Assembly (NCBI GenBank): GCA_902610755.1
Contig: CACLWW010000008.1
Span: forward strand, 1 to 50,600
Direction of reading: 5' to 3'
DNA length: 50,600 nt
Source of the DNA: an uncultured Pelagibacteraceae bacterium
GTDB taxonomy: Bacteria; Pseudomonadota; Alphaproteobacteria; Pelagibacterales; Pelagibacteraceae
Under the pieces are notes generated by a model, which made no database searches, was not told the DNA's origin, and was given only the letters and a program-made list of their open reading frames with translations. A program made the position numbers and the translations under genes. Positions 1 through 8,357 of this stretch are shown here, one piece after another (position 1 is the stretch's first letter; the number at the start of each line of letters is the position of its first letter).

Positions 1-230
1 CCCACTCAGTCCAACAACCAGGAGGAATGGGTGATAAAAGTGGGGGCGAAAGAAAATTTGTTTCACACTTATCTAGGGCGGCAGTCGCTGTTGGAATAGC
101 TGCTGTTTTTATTGAAACGCATCAAGATCCAGATAATGCTCCTTCTGATGGTCCAAATATGGTTCCATTGAATGAAATGGACAGTTTGGTAAATAAATTA
201 CTTGAGATTGATAAACTAATTAAAAACTAA
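1..230 (+). CDS. kdsA: 3-deoxy-8-phosphooctulonate synthase (KDO-8-P synthase), C-terminal fragment
   Basis: This is only the last ~76 codons of the gene; the 5' part lies outside the window. Reading in the frame of the stop at 228-230, the peptide begins H-S-V-Q-Q-P-G-G, which is the family's conserved HSVQQPGG segment, followed by [19 protein letters not shown] and [18 protein letters not shown], both typical of the KdsA C-terminus. The enzyme condenses phosphoenolpyruvate with arabinose-5-phosphate to make KDO-8-phosphate for lipopolysaccharide inner core synthesis in the cytoplasm. It is followed 11 bp later by eno on the same strand, an order common in Alphaproteobacteria. Identification is confident despite truncation. 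Confidence 0.93.
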   Translation, partial: HSVQQPGGMGDKSGGERKFVSHLSRAAVAVGIAAVFIETHQDPDNAPSDGPNMVPLNEMDSLVNKLLEIDKLIKN

Positions 231-241
231 ATTATTATTTA

Positions 242-1498
242 ATGTCAAAAATTACAAAAGTAGTTTCAAGGCAAATATTTGATAGTAGAGGCATACCAAC
301 AATCGAAACAGAAATATTCTGTGGAAAGGTTTCTTCAAAAGCCATTTGTCCTTCAGGCGCATCGACTGGTTCATATGAAGCATTTGAAAAAAGGGATGTA
401 AAAAATAAAAAGTATTTAGGAAAAAGTGTTTTTTCTGCTGTATCAAATGTAAATAAAATAATTTCCAAAAAAATTATAAATAAAAATGTTCATAATCAAG
501 AACTGATTGACTCAATTCTTATAAAATTAGATGGAACAAAGCAAAAAAATAAAATAGGTGCAAATGCAATTTTATCTGTTTCTATTGCTGTTAAAAAATT
601 ATCAGCAAAGATGAAAAAAATACCATTGTATCAAAACTTTTTGATTAAAAAAAATTTTAAGTTACCTTTTCCACTTATGAACATCATCAATGGGGGTGCG
701 CATGCCAATAATGGTTTGAAAATTCAAGAATTTATGATTAGACCAGATAAAGCGAGGACTTTTAGTGAGGCAATGAATATTTGTTTTTTAGTAATACAAA
801 GCTTGAAAAAATTACTTATCAATAAAAATTTATCTACATCTGTCGGAGATGAAGGTGGCTTCGCCCCGATGATTTCAAAAAATGAAGAGGCATTAAAATT
901 AATTTCGAATGCTATAGAAAAGGCAGGTTTTGTTAACGGAAGAGATGTGTCAATATGTTTGGATGTTGCTGCAAATGAACTTTTTAAAAATAATAAATAC
1001 GCAATAGATTCAAAAAAATATATCTCATACCAAAATACAATATTGTTCTATTCAAAAATAATTAAAAGATATAAAATAAAATCTATTGAAGATCCTTTCG
1101 CAGAAAATGATTGGAAATCATGGTCTGAATTGCATAAAAAAGAAAAAAAAATACAGATCGTAGGTGATGATCTTTATGTAACTAATCTTCAAAGATTGAA
1201 AAAGGGTTTTTTATATCAATCATCGAATTCTATTTTAATTAAGTTAAATCAAATAGGTACAGTTTCTGAGACCTTAGATGTTATAAGATTTGCCCAAAAT
1301 ATTGGTTATACTACTATCATTTCTCATAGATCAGGCGACTCAGAGGATACATTTATATCTGATTTAGCAGTTGGAACTAATTCAAATCAAATAAAAACTG
1401 GCTCATTATGTAGATCAGAAAGGGTTGCAAAATTTAATCAGTTATTGAGAATAGAAGCTGACCTTATAAAAAGTAATAATATGGCTAAATTGAAATGA
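242..1498 (+). CDS. eno: Enolase (phosphopyruvate hydratase)
   Basis: Glycolytic/gluconeogenic enzyme interconverting 2-phosphoglycerate and phosphoenolpyruvate. Visible family motifs in order are the mobile loop GASTG (about residue 39), GGAHANN (about 150), the catalytic GDEGGFAP segment (about 201), the Mg-binding SIEDPFAENDW (about 281), the Lys-containing ILIKLNQIGT (about 330, catalytic Lys) and SHRSGDSEDTFISDL (about 359). Canonical enolases usually read SHRSGETEDT there; Gly-Asp-Ser-Glu is a mild variant. At 418 aa it is slightly shorter than the usual ~425-430. The ATG at 242 opens MSKITKVVSRQIFDSRG, the expected N-terminus. The stop overlaps the following ftsB-like gene by 4 nt (ATGA), implying translational coupling. 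Confidence 0.97.
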   Translation: MSKITKVVSRQIFDSRGIPTIETEIFCGKVSSKAICPSGASTGSYEAFEKRDVKNKKYLGKSVFSAVSNVNKIISKKIINKNVHNQELIDSILIKLDGTKQKNKIGANAILSVSIAVKKLSAKMKKIPLYQNFLIKKNFKLPFPLMNIINGGAHANNGLKIQEFMIRPDKARTFSEAMNICFLVIQSLKKLLINKNLSTSVGDEGGFAPMISKNEEALKLISNAIEKAGFVNGRDVSICLDVAANELFKNNKYAIDSKKYISYQNTILFYSKIIKRYKIKSIEDPFAENDWKSWSELHKKEKKIQIVGDDLYVTNLQRLKKGFLYQSSNSILIKLNQIGTVSETLDVIRFAQNIGYTTIISHRSGDSEDTFISDLAVGTNSNQIKTGSLCRSERVAKFNQLLRIEADLIKSNNMAKLK

Positions 1499-1791
1499 TA
1501 AATGTTATTAAAAAAAATATTATATTCATACTTCCAATAATATTAATTATTTATGTTTCTTTAAATTTACTTGGTGGTAACAGAGGTTTATTTGCGTATC
1601 TAGATAAAAAAGATCAATTTGAAAATCTTTTAAAGAAAAAACTGTTTTTAACTAATGAAATAACAAAGGTGAAAAAAATTAATAGTCTAATTGGCGAGAA
1701 TTTAGACAAAGATTATCTTGAAATTTTAATAAGGGACAAATTTGTAGTTGGAAAAAAAGGTGAGAATACCTATATTATTGAAAATGAATAA
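1495..1791 (+). CDS. ftsB: FtsB/DivIC-like septum formation initiator
   Basis: A 98-aa protein with one N-terminal membrane helix (about residues 9-26) and a following helical, charged stretch likely to form a coiled coil. This is the layout of FtsB/DivIC proteins, which bridge FtsL and FtsQ in the divisome. There are no catalytic motifs, so the call rests on size, topology and position directly after eno, where alphaproteobacterial ftsB-type genes sit. It overlaps eno by 4 nt, and its last codons overlap the lipA start (ATG at 1784). In many Alphaproteobacteria pyruvate dehydrogenase genes follow this gene; here they are absent. Confidence 0.72.
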   Translation: MINVIKKNIIFILPIILIIYVSLNLLGGNRGLFAYLDKKDQFENLLKKKLFLTNEITKVKKINSLIGENLDKDYLEILIRDKFVVGKKGENTYIIENE

Positions 1792-2734
1792 AGTAAGACA
1801 TCCAGAAAAACAAAAAAATCAAATCAATCCAATTAAAAAAAAACCAGCTTGGATTAAGTCAAAACTTTTAAACAGTAAAGAATTTTTTCTTACAAAAAGT
1901 ATAGTCAACCAACAAAAATTAGTTACAGTTTGTGAGGAAGCAAATTGTCCGAATATTACTGAATGTTGGAGCAAGAGACATGCAACTTTTATGATTATGG
2001 GGGACACTTGTACAAGAGCCTGCGCTTTTTGCGATGTTAAAACTGGAAGACCAGAAAAATTGGATCCTTTTGAACCAAAAAAAATAGCCTTGGCGGTTAA
2101 AAGATTAAACTTGCGTCATGTAGTAATCACCTCTGTTGATAGAGATGATCTGAAAGATGGTGGCTCAAATCATTTTTATGAAACTATCAAGTCTACAAGA
2201 GAAGCTAATCCAGAAACAACAATTGAAGTTTTAACTCCTGATTTTTTAAGAAAGGGAGAAGCCTACAAAAGAGTTTTGGAAGCAATGCCAGATGTTTTTA
2301 ATCATAATATCGAAACTGTTCCAAGTTTATACTTAAAGGTAAGACCTGGATCTAGATATTTTTCATCTCTTGAACTATTAAAAAACGCTAAACAAATAAA
2401 TCAGGAAACTTTTACCAAGTCTGGAATAATGGTTGGTATGGGTGAAACAAAGGATGAAATTTTACAAGTTATGGACGATTTAAGATCTGCTAATGTTGAT
2501 TTCTTAACAATCGGACAGTATTTACAACCATCTGTTAAGCACTTTCCACTTCAACGATACTATAATCCAAGTGAATTTAAAGATTTAGAAGTTATCGCTA
2601 AAGCAAAAGGTTTTCTATTAGTATCTTCGTCTCCACTAACAAGATCGTCTTATCATGCAGACGAAGACTTTGCAAAATTGAAAAAAAATAGAATAACTTC
2701 TAATGCCAAAAGCTTCGATAAAGAGAAACATTAA
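1784..2734 (+). CDS. lipA: Lipoyl synthase (radical SAM)
   Basis: Inserts two sulfurs into protein-bound octanoyl groups to make lipoyl cofactors of 2-oxoacid dehydrogenases and the glycine cleavage H protein. Two iron-sulfur motifs are visible: the auxiliary cluster [12 protein letters not shown] (CX4CX5C) and the radical-[11 protein letters not shown] (CX3CX2C). A conserved R-S-S-Y-H near the C-terminus is also typical. I chose ATG 1784 ([10 protein letters not shown], 316 aa) over an upstream in-frame ATG at 1748 because the upstream codons lie inside ftsB and do not resemble the family. The 3' end overlaps the ratA-like gene by 32 nt. Confidence 0.95.
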   Translation: MNKVRHPEKQKNQINPIKKKPAWIKSKLLNSKEFFLTKSIVNQQKLVTVCEEANCPNITECWSKRHATFMIMGDTCTRACAFCDVKTGRPEKLDPFEPKKIALAVKRLNLRHVVITSVDRDDLKDGGSNHFYETIKSTREANPETTIEVLTPDFLRKGEAYKRVLEAMPDVFNHNIETVPSLYLKVRPGSRYFSSLELLKNAKQINQETFTKSGIMVGMGETKDEILQVMDDLRSANVDFLTIGQYLQPSVKHFPLQRYYNPSEFKDLEVIAKAKGFLLVSSSPLTRSSYHADEDFAKLKKNRITSNAKSFDKEKH

Positions 2735-3155
2735 TTGTTCCAAAAAAGATTTAATCGATCTTGTTCTCAATATTAAAGAATACCCAAAATTTATTCCATA
2801 TTGTTTAAATGCTCAAATATATAAAGATGTATCTGAGGGTAATTTTCAGTATATCGAAGCTGATTTAACAATTGGCAAAGGTCCTTTTAAAGACACATAT
2901 AAAAGCGATGTTAAATTTGATAAAAAAGAGAGCATTATTTACGTAAAAAATATTGAAGGACCTTTAAAATATTTAGAAAATAAGTGGAAATTTGATCAAA
3001 AAGAAAATTTTACAGAGGTAACTTTTGATCTTGATTTTGAATTGAAAAATAAATTTTTAAATATTTTCATGAATAAATCATTTAAATACGGTCTTGATAA
3101 AATTGCTGACGCGTTTCAAAATAGGGCAGAAGAACTATTTAATAAAGTTCAGTAG
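2703..3155 (+). CDS. RatA/COQ10-type polyketide-cyclase family protein
   Basis: A 150-aa START/SRPBCC-fold protein of the RatA/COQ10 type. The N-terminal region with [16 protein letters not shown] and the later [16 protein letters not shown] match the family pattern (Y-P-x-F-x-P-W/Y-C and L-x-N-x-W). Homologues bind hydrophobic ligands such as ubiquinone; the E. coli RatA name reflects a ribosome-association activity that may not apply here. It follows lipA with a 32-nt overlap, a neighbourhood common in Alphaproteobacteria (lipA - COQ10-like - cinA). Its 3' end overlaps the convergent pncC gene by 21 nt. Ligand and exact role cannot be read from sequence. Confidence 0.85.
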   Translation: MPKASIKRNINCSKKDLIDLVLNIKEYPKFIPYCLNAQIYKDVSEGNFQYIEADLTIGKGPFKDTYKSDVKFDKKESIIYVKNIEGPLKYLENKWKFDQKENFTEVTFDLDFELKNKFLNIFMNKSFKYGLDKIADAFQNRAEELFNKVQ

Positions 3156-3605
3156 ATTATCTACAACTGCTTTTGCACTTGCTGTTTGAATAGATCTTCT
3201 TGTCTTATTTGGAAACAAATATCTATAAACATTAATTTTGTCTTTGTAATTTATTCCAATAAAGACGAGTCCAACTGGTTTTAACTTAGAGCCCCCCTTA
3301 GGTCCAGCTATTCCAGTAATAGACACATTTATTTGACTTTTGCTTATTTTTGCTAAATTTTTTACCATACTTAGGCAACATTCTTTACTTACGGCTCCAA
3401 ATTTATTAATTATTTTTTTTGGAACTTTAAGAATTGAACTTTTCGAAGCATTTGAATAAGTAACAACACTTAAATTAAATACCTTCGAAGCTCCATTTAT
3501 CGACGTTATAGATTGGGCAAGTAATCCACCAGTACAAGACTCAGCAAAACTAATCTTTAACCTTTTCTTTTTTAATTTTTGAATTAATTTTTTAAATCTG
3601 ACCAT
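3135..3605 (-). CDS. pncC: CinA C-terminal domain protein / nicotinamide-nucleotide amidase
   Basis: A 156-aa single-domain CinA_C protein. The signature residues ISFAESCTGGLLAQSITSING near residue 17 and the VSITGIAGPKGGSKLKPVGLV segment around residue 95 are diagnostic. Characterised members deamidate nicotinamide mononucleotide to nicotinic acid mononucleotide in NAD salvage. The N-terminal MoaB-like domain of full-length CinA is absent, as in many Alphaproteobacteria. The start overlaps the end of pgpA by 14 nt in the same transcription direction (ispDF-pgpA-pncC). The 3' end runs antisense into the ratA-like gene for 21 nt. Confidence 0.9.
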   Translation of the reverse strand: MVRFKKLIQKLKKKRLKISFAESCTGGLLAQSITSINGASKVFNLSVVTYSNASKSSILKVPKKIINKFGAVSKECCLSMVKNLAKISKSQINVSITGIAGPKGGSKLKPVGLVFIGINYKDKINVYRYLFPNKTRRSIQTASAKAVVDNLLNFIK

Positions 3606-4092
3606 AAAAAATTATACAAATATACAATACTATTAACGTGAAAAAACCCGCTATAAGATCATCCAAGATAACACCAAAACCATTTTTTATGTTCCTATCC
3701 ACATAATTAATCGGATAAGGCTTTAGAATATCAAAAAAACGAAAACCAATAAATGACAAAAAAACCATAATAAAAAAAAAGGTATTCGATACAGATCCTT
3801 CATTAAAAATTATATAAAAAAATAGAATTGGAATAGATTGACCTAAAAATTCGTCAATTACAATTTCCTTTGAATCTATTTCTGTAAATTCACCTTCTAA
3901 ACTATTAATCATCCAAACTGAGTAAATAAATAAAAAAAAGTTAATTAGTATTAATAAAATATAATTTAACTTAATTGTGTAAAAGAAACAATATATTGAA
4001 GCGGTTACAAAAGAAGCAAAAGTTCCTGGAAAATATTTTACTAGACCAATCCCAAACATCGTGACTATAAGTTTTCCAATTTTTTTATTCAT
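3592..4092 (-). CDS. pgpA: Phosphatidylglycerophosphatase A
   Basis: A 166-aa integral membrane protein with about four hydrophobic helices. The family motifs are the N-terminal G-x-G-x-x-x-Y-x-P-G-T-F-A-S segment (about residues 14-27), the acidic EIVIDEFLGQ (about 75-84) and the C-terminal GVILDDLIAGF (about 142-152). The enzyme dephosphorylates phosphatidylglycerophosphate to phosphatidylglycerol in the inner membrane. It overlaps ispDF upstream by 8 nt and pncC downstream by 14 nt, so the three genes form one minus-strand operon. The pgpA-cinA-ispDF cluster is conserved in Alphaproteobacteria, which supports the call. Confidence 0.92.
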   Translation of the reverse strand: MNKKIGKLIVTMFGIGLVKYFPGTFASFVTASIYCFFYTIKLNYILLILINFFLFIYSVWMINSLEGEFTEIDSKEIVIDEFLGQSIPILFFYIIFNEGSVSNTFFFIMVFLSFIGFRFFDILKPYPINYVDRNIKNGFGVILDDLIAGFFTLIVLYICIIFYGQI

Positions 4093-5200
4093 ATTTATAA
4101 ACTGAGGATATCACTTCACACGCAATAGCCTTTTCTTTTCCTATCACACCAAGTTTTTCTGCGGTTTTACCTTTTATATTAATTTGGTTTTTTTTTATAT
4201 TACATAATTTAGATATCATCGAAATCATTCTTTTTTTATATTTACTAATTTTTGGAGCTTGCGTTATTATATTTATATCTAAATTATTTATGAAAAACTC
4301 ATTTTTTTTAATTTCTTTAATAACTTTGCTCAACAAAATGGTCGATCTAATATTCTTAAATTTAATATCTTGATCTGAAAATTTTTGCCCTATATCACCT
4401 TTTCTGCAAGCACCAAGAATCGAGTCAGTAATTGCATGGAGAACAGGATCACCATCAGAGTGTCCTAATGTTCCTAATTTTGAATTAATTTTGAGACCAC
4501 CTAAGTACATTTTTTTATTTTTTACTAATCTATGTACATCAAAACCTATACCAAAATAATATTTTAAGTTTTCTTTGATGTCATTTTTAGTTGTAATTTT
4601 AATATTTTTTTCTTCACCTTTTACCATTTTAATTCTATTTGAATTATTGGTAAATAATGAAGCATCATCAGTAATTTTTGAATTTTGCTTTTTTTGAAGA
4701 TCATATATTTTTTTAAAATTAAAAGCTTGCGGCGTTTGTGATAAAAAAACCTTATTGCGATCTAAATTTAAAATCTTTTTATTTTTAATTATTTTAATGG
4801 AGCTAGTAGTCTTCAGAACTGGGATAACACCATCAAATTTTTTAAGATTTTTTAAGAGTTTATTTACTAATTTTATTGAAAAGTTTGGTCTTGCAGCATC
4901 ATGTATCAATACATTTTTGGGTTTAAATTTGGATAGATATTTCAAAGATAGTCTCGAAGAATCAGCTCTAGAATTTCCCCCTTCAATAAAGTGTACTTTA
5001 TTGTTGTTCATTTTTTTTATGTATTTTTTATGACTTTTATTGATTGCAACAACGATTTTTGAGAATTTTTTTGACAAAACTGCCTTATTTATAGAATGAT
5101 TAATTAGTATATCACCTTTATATTTAATGTATGGTTTTGGTATTTTGGAAATAAATCTATTACTATTTCCAGCAGCTAATATTATAAAACAATTACTCAT
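4085..5200 (-). CDS. ispDF: Bifunctional 2-C-methyl-D-erythritol 4-phosphate cytidylyltransferase / MECDP synthase
   Basis: A 371-aa fusion of two non-mevalonate isoprenoid enzymes. The IspD half (about residues 1-215) has the nucleotide-binding IILAAGNSNRF start with PKPYIKYKG, and IHDAARPNFS near residue 100. The IspF half (about 216-371) has GIGFDVHRLV and LGHSDGDPVLHAITDSILGA, holding the metal-binding Asp-x-His and His, plus GDIGQKFSDQD. IspF converts CDP-ME 2-phosphate to MEcPP. The fused form is typical of Alphaproteobacteria. It heads the minus-strand ispDF-pgpA-pncC operon and is divergent from ntrY across only 33 bp. The dusB-ntrB-ntrC genes that often lie on its other side in related genomes are absent. 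Confidence 0.95.
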   Translation of the reverse strand: MSNCFIILAAGNSNRFISKIPKPYIKYKGDILINHSINKAVLSKKFSKIVVAINKSHKKYIKKMNNNKVHFIEGGNSRADSSRLSLKYLSKFKPKNVLIHDAARPNFSIKLVNKLLKNLKKFDGVIPVLKTTSSIKIIKNKKILNLDRNKVFLSQTPQAFNFKKIYDLQKKQNSKITDDASLFTNNSNRIKMVKGEEKNIKITTKNDIKENLKYYFGIGFDVHRLVKNKKMYLGGLKINSKLGTLGHSDGDPVLHAITDSILGACRKGDIGQKFSDQDIKFKNIRSTILLSKVIKEIKKNEFFINNLDINIITQAPKISKYKKRMISMISKLCNIKKNQINIKGKTAEKLGVIGKEKAIACEVISSVYKYE

Positions 5201-5233
5201 ATATTATGATGATTTTTAAAGTACTACATTATT

Positions 5234-7015
5234 ATGCTTAAATTTATAAGAAAAAATATTTTTATTATTGTAATATTTATAATTACACTATTTATAGGTT
5301 TTTTAACATTTTTAACTTTCATTGATAAGAGCTTTATCGAACTTACAGACGAGAATTTACAATATTTATTAGTATCAAATATTTTATTATTACTAGTTTT
5401 TTTCTCCATGATTTTTATTGAAATTAAAAATTCTATCAAAAATGAGATAGCAATAGAGGGGTCAAGAGCAAATAGGAAATATATAACTTTTTTCTCTTTA
5501 TTCACATTAATACCATCTATTTTGATATCTGTTTTTTCTTTATTTTTATTTTCTTTTGCGCTTGAAAAATATTTTGATAAAAAAATCACTACTGCTGTTA
5601 GTAACTCTTATCAATTAGCTGTAAGTTATGTTAGTACAGTTAGAAATAAAGTTGAGTCTGATATTGTCTTGGCAGCTTTTGATTTAAATAAAAACGTTTC
5701 TATTTACAATGAAAATAAACAAAGGTTTGAAAATTATTTAAATTCACAAAAAATAGTAAGAAAATTAGATGCAATCTTTCTAATTGATAATACAGGTAAG
5801 TTGCTTATGTCAACTGATAAAAGTGAAATCCGATATATGCCACCAACCACAGAACAATTAAAGATGGTACTAAATGATGAAAGACCATTAAAGATATTAA
5901 ATGCGTATAAAAACACCTCTGCAGCATTAATGAGATTGGCAAACTTTGATAATACTTACATTTATATAATAAAATATTTGGACCCAAAAATTTCTCAATA
6001 TTTAACTGAGTCAAGTGAGGCTTTAGATTTTTATTATACTGTTCAGGACAAAAGAACTGGCATTAAATTTTCATTTGCTATTATTTATATAATAATAGTT
6101 ACTCTCCTTTTATTCTTGTCAATTTCTATAGCAATTAGATTTTCGTCAAGATTCTTTTTGTCTATAAACAACTTGATTTCAGCATCGACTAATATTGGAA
6201 AGGGAAATTTAGATTCAAAAGTTCCAGAAATTAAAACTGATAAAGAATTAGAAGTTCTAAATAAAAACTTTAATCAGATGATTGATAGATTGAAGTATCA
6301 ACAAAACAAACTTATTGCTAATGAAAGACATGAAGCATGGGAGAGTGTCGCCAGAAAAATTGCACATGAAATAAAGAATCCCCTTACACCGATACAACTC
6401 ATTATAGACAGCCTTAAAAAAAAATATTCAGAACTATTTGATGAAAAAAATAAAGAGTCATTTTTGGAAAAAATTAAAACGATCAACAAACAAATTAAAC
6501 TTATTGAGAAACTTGTAAATGAATTTTCTGACTTTGCAAGAATGCCAAAACCTATATTTAAAAAAAATGAACTAAACAAAATTATTAAGGATACTATTAA
6601 TTTAATGAAAACTAATGATAAGGATATAACTATTCATTTGAATTCAGAAGAAATCCATTATGTAAAAAGCGATATTGAACAATTAAATAGAGTTTTTATT
6701 AATTTGTTTAAAAATTCAATAGAAAGTCTTAAAGAGAAACATGAAAAAATGGGTGATTTTCAAAAGAAAATCGATGTAGAAATTCAATTAATAAATGACT
6801 ATATAAACATTGTAGTACAAGATAATGGTACAGGTTTTACAAATAAAGACCCTAAAATTTTATCAAAACCTTATTTTACTACTAAAAAAGAAGGTAGCGG
6901 TTTAGGTCTATCTATTGTAGAAAAAATTTTGAACGATCATAATGGATTTATTGAATTTATCTCACAAAAAGGTGGAGCAAAAATAAAAATTTTGTTACCG
7001 AAATATGTCAACTGA
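5234..7015 (+). CDS. ntrY: Sensor histidine kinase NtrY-like
   Basis: A 593-aa membrane histidine kinase. There are three hydrophobic segments in the first ~110 residues (about 7-27, 40-60, 78-108), a periplasmic/extracytoplasmic stretch, another helix near 280-300, a HAMP-like linker (about 300-355), HisKA with phospho-acceptor His378 in ARKIAHEIKNPLTPIQL, and an HATPase with FINLFKNSIES (N box), VQDNGTGF (G1) and GSGLGLSIVEKIL (G2). The HEIKNPLTPIQL wording is the NtrY hallmark. It is shorter than typical ~750-aa NtrY proteins and no PAS domain is obvious between HAMP and HisKA. It overlaps ntrX by 11 nt. The signal sensed is unknown here; nitrogen control and redox have been proposed in other genera. 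Confidence 0.92.
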   Translation: MLKFIRKNIFIIVIFIITLFIGFLTFLTFIDKSFIELTDENLQYLLVSNILLLLVFFSMIFIEIKNSIKNEIAIEGSRANRKYITFFSLFTLIPSILISVFSLFLFSFALEKYFDKKITTAVSNSYQLAVSYVSTVRNKVESDIVLAAFDLNKNVSIYNENKQRFENYLNSQKIVRKLDAIFLIDNTGKLLMSTDKSEIRYMPPTTEQLKMVLNDERPLKILNAYKNTSAALMRLANFDNTYIYIIKYLDPKISQYLTESSEALDFYYTVQDKRTGIKFSFAIIYIIIVTLLLFLSISIAIRFSSRFFLSINNLISASTNIGKGNLDSKVPEIKTDKELEVLNKNFNQMIDRLKYQQNKLIANERHEAWESVARKIAHEIKNPLTPIQLIIDSLKKKYSELFDEKNKESFLEKIKTINKQIKLIEKLVNEFSDFARMPKPIFKKNELNKIIKDTINLMKTNDKDITIHLNSEEIHYVKSDIEQLNRVFINLFKNSIESLKEKHEKMGDFQKKIDVEIQLINDYINIVVQDNGTGFTNKDPKILSKPYFTTKKEGSGLGLSIVEKILNDHNGFIEFISQKGGAKIKILLPKYVN

Positions 7016-8357
7016 AATTTTAATAATTGATGACAATCCAGATATAAGAAATATCCTTAAGGATTTAATTTCTGATGCAGGATATGAAACTAGAATTGCT
7101 GCAAACTATAATCAAGCATTAAAAGAAATAGATAAAAAATTACCAGATGTTGCAATTATAGATGTGAAACTTGATAAAGGAGACAACGATGGCATTGAAC
7201 TTTTAAGTCATATAAAAAAGAAGAATAAAGATATCCCAGTAATAATTATTTCAGGGCACGCAAATATCGAAATGGCCATTAAATCTCTTAAATCTGGAGC
7301 TTTTGAATTCTTAGAAAAACCTTTCGATGAAGAAAGATTAATGAACTTTGTCAAAAGAGCTGTAGAAAACTTTAAATTAAAAAATGAAAACAAAGTTCTT
7401 GAAACTAAACTATTTCACTCATTTGATTTGATAGGAAATAGTCAAAATATTGAAAAAATAAGAGAACAAATAGAAAAGCTTTCCAATTCTGAAAGCAGAA
7501 TATTCATATATGGACCAACTGGCTCAGGTAAAGAATTGATAGCAAGAAAAATTCACAAACTATCAAAAAGAAATAAAGGTCCATTCATCATTTTAAATGG
7601 AGCACTATTAGATGTTAAAAAATATGAGTTAGAACTTTTTGGAGAAGAAAAAGATAATGGCTCAATTACATATGGTTCTCTTGAAAAAGCTTCTGGGGGA
7701 ACTCTGTTAATAGATGAAATTTCTGAAATACCTCTTGAAACGCAATCAAAAATATTAAGAGTTTTGATTGATCAAAAGTTTAAAAGAATCAACAGCAATC
7801 ACGATATTAAAGTAAACGTGAGAATAATTTGTACATCTAGTAAAAATATTAATAGCGAAACTCAACTTGGTAATTTCAGGGAGGATTTATTCCATAGATT
7901 AAATGTTTTTCAAATTAGTATCGAACCATTAAGCAGTAGAGTTAGTGATATACCTCTTTTAATTGAATATTTTTCAAAAACTATATCAAAAGCATATAAT
8001 CTTAAGGACCTCAATATTGATAAGGAAGACTCATATTTAATTAATCATCATTGGCCCGGCAATGTAAGAGAGTTAAGAAATCTGATAGAAAGAATTGCTA
8101 TATTGTCAAATAATGACCAGAGTAAAATTAAGACAATCATTAAGGAGTCTATAAAACAGGGAGGCTTAGAAACAGTTAAAGATAATAACTTATCTGTTCC
8201 ATTAAAAGAGGCTAGAGAAATCTTTGAAAAAGAATATTTAACAACTCAATTAAAAAAATTTGGTGGAAATATTTCAAAAACAGCAAAATTTGTAGGAATG
8301 GAAAGATCTGCTCTTCATAGAAAATTAAAAGGTTTAGGCGTTAAGGACTTAAATTAA
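7005..8357 (+). CDS. ntrX: NtrX-like response regulator with degenerate sigma-54 contact loop
   Basis: A 450-aa protein with a receiver domain (acidic pocket IIDD near residue 8, phospho-acceptor Asp53, Lys105), a central AAA+ domain and a C-terminal Fis-type helix-turn-helix (GGNISKTAKFVGMERSALHR). The Walker A GPTGSGKE (170-177) and Walker B GGTLLIDEIS (231-240) are intact. The loop that normally carries GAFTGA, the sigma-54 contact, reads EEKDNGSITYG at residues 214-224, so the motif is lost. It therefore probably regulates without sigma-54. It is cotranscribed with ntrY (11-nt overlap) and followed by trkA with a 1-nt overlap. Confidence 0.92.
   Translation: MSTEILIIDDNPDIRNILKDLISDAGYETRIAANYNQALKEIDKKLPDVAIIDVKLDKGDNDGIELLSHIKKKNKDIPVIIISGHANIEMAIKSLKSGAFEFLEKPFDEERLMNFVKRAVENFKLKNENKVLETKLFHSFDLIGNSQNIEKIREQIEKLSNSESRIFIYGPTGSGKELIARKIHKLSKRNKGPFIILNGALLDVKKYELELFGEEKDNGSITYGSLEKASGGTLLIDEISEIPLETQSKILRVLIDQKFKRINSNHDIKVNVRIICTSSKNINSETQLGNFREDLFHRLNVFQISIEPLSSRVSDIPLLIEYFSKTISKAYNLKDLNIDKEDSYLINHHWPGNVRELRNLIERIAILSNNDQSKIKTIIKESIKQGGLETVKDNNLSVPLKEAREIFEKEYLTTQLKKFGGNISKTAKFVGMERSALHRKLKGLGVKDLN

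Noticed and set aside
7005..8357. NtrX as a pseudogene because GAFTGA is missing
   Set aside because: The frame is intact and the receiver, Walker and HTH motifs are all preserved, so it is better read as a functional sigma-54-independent form.
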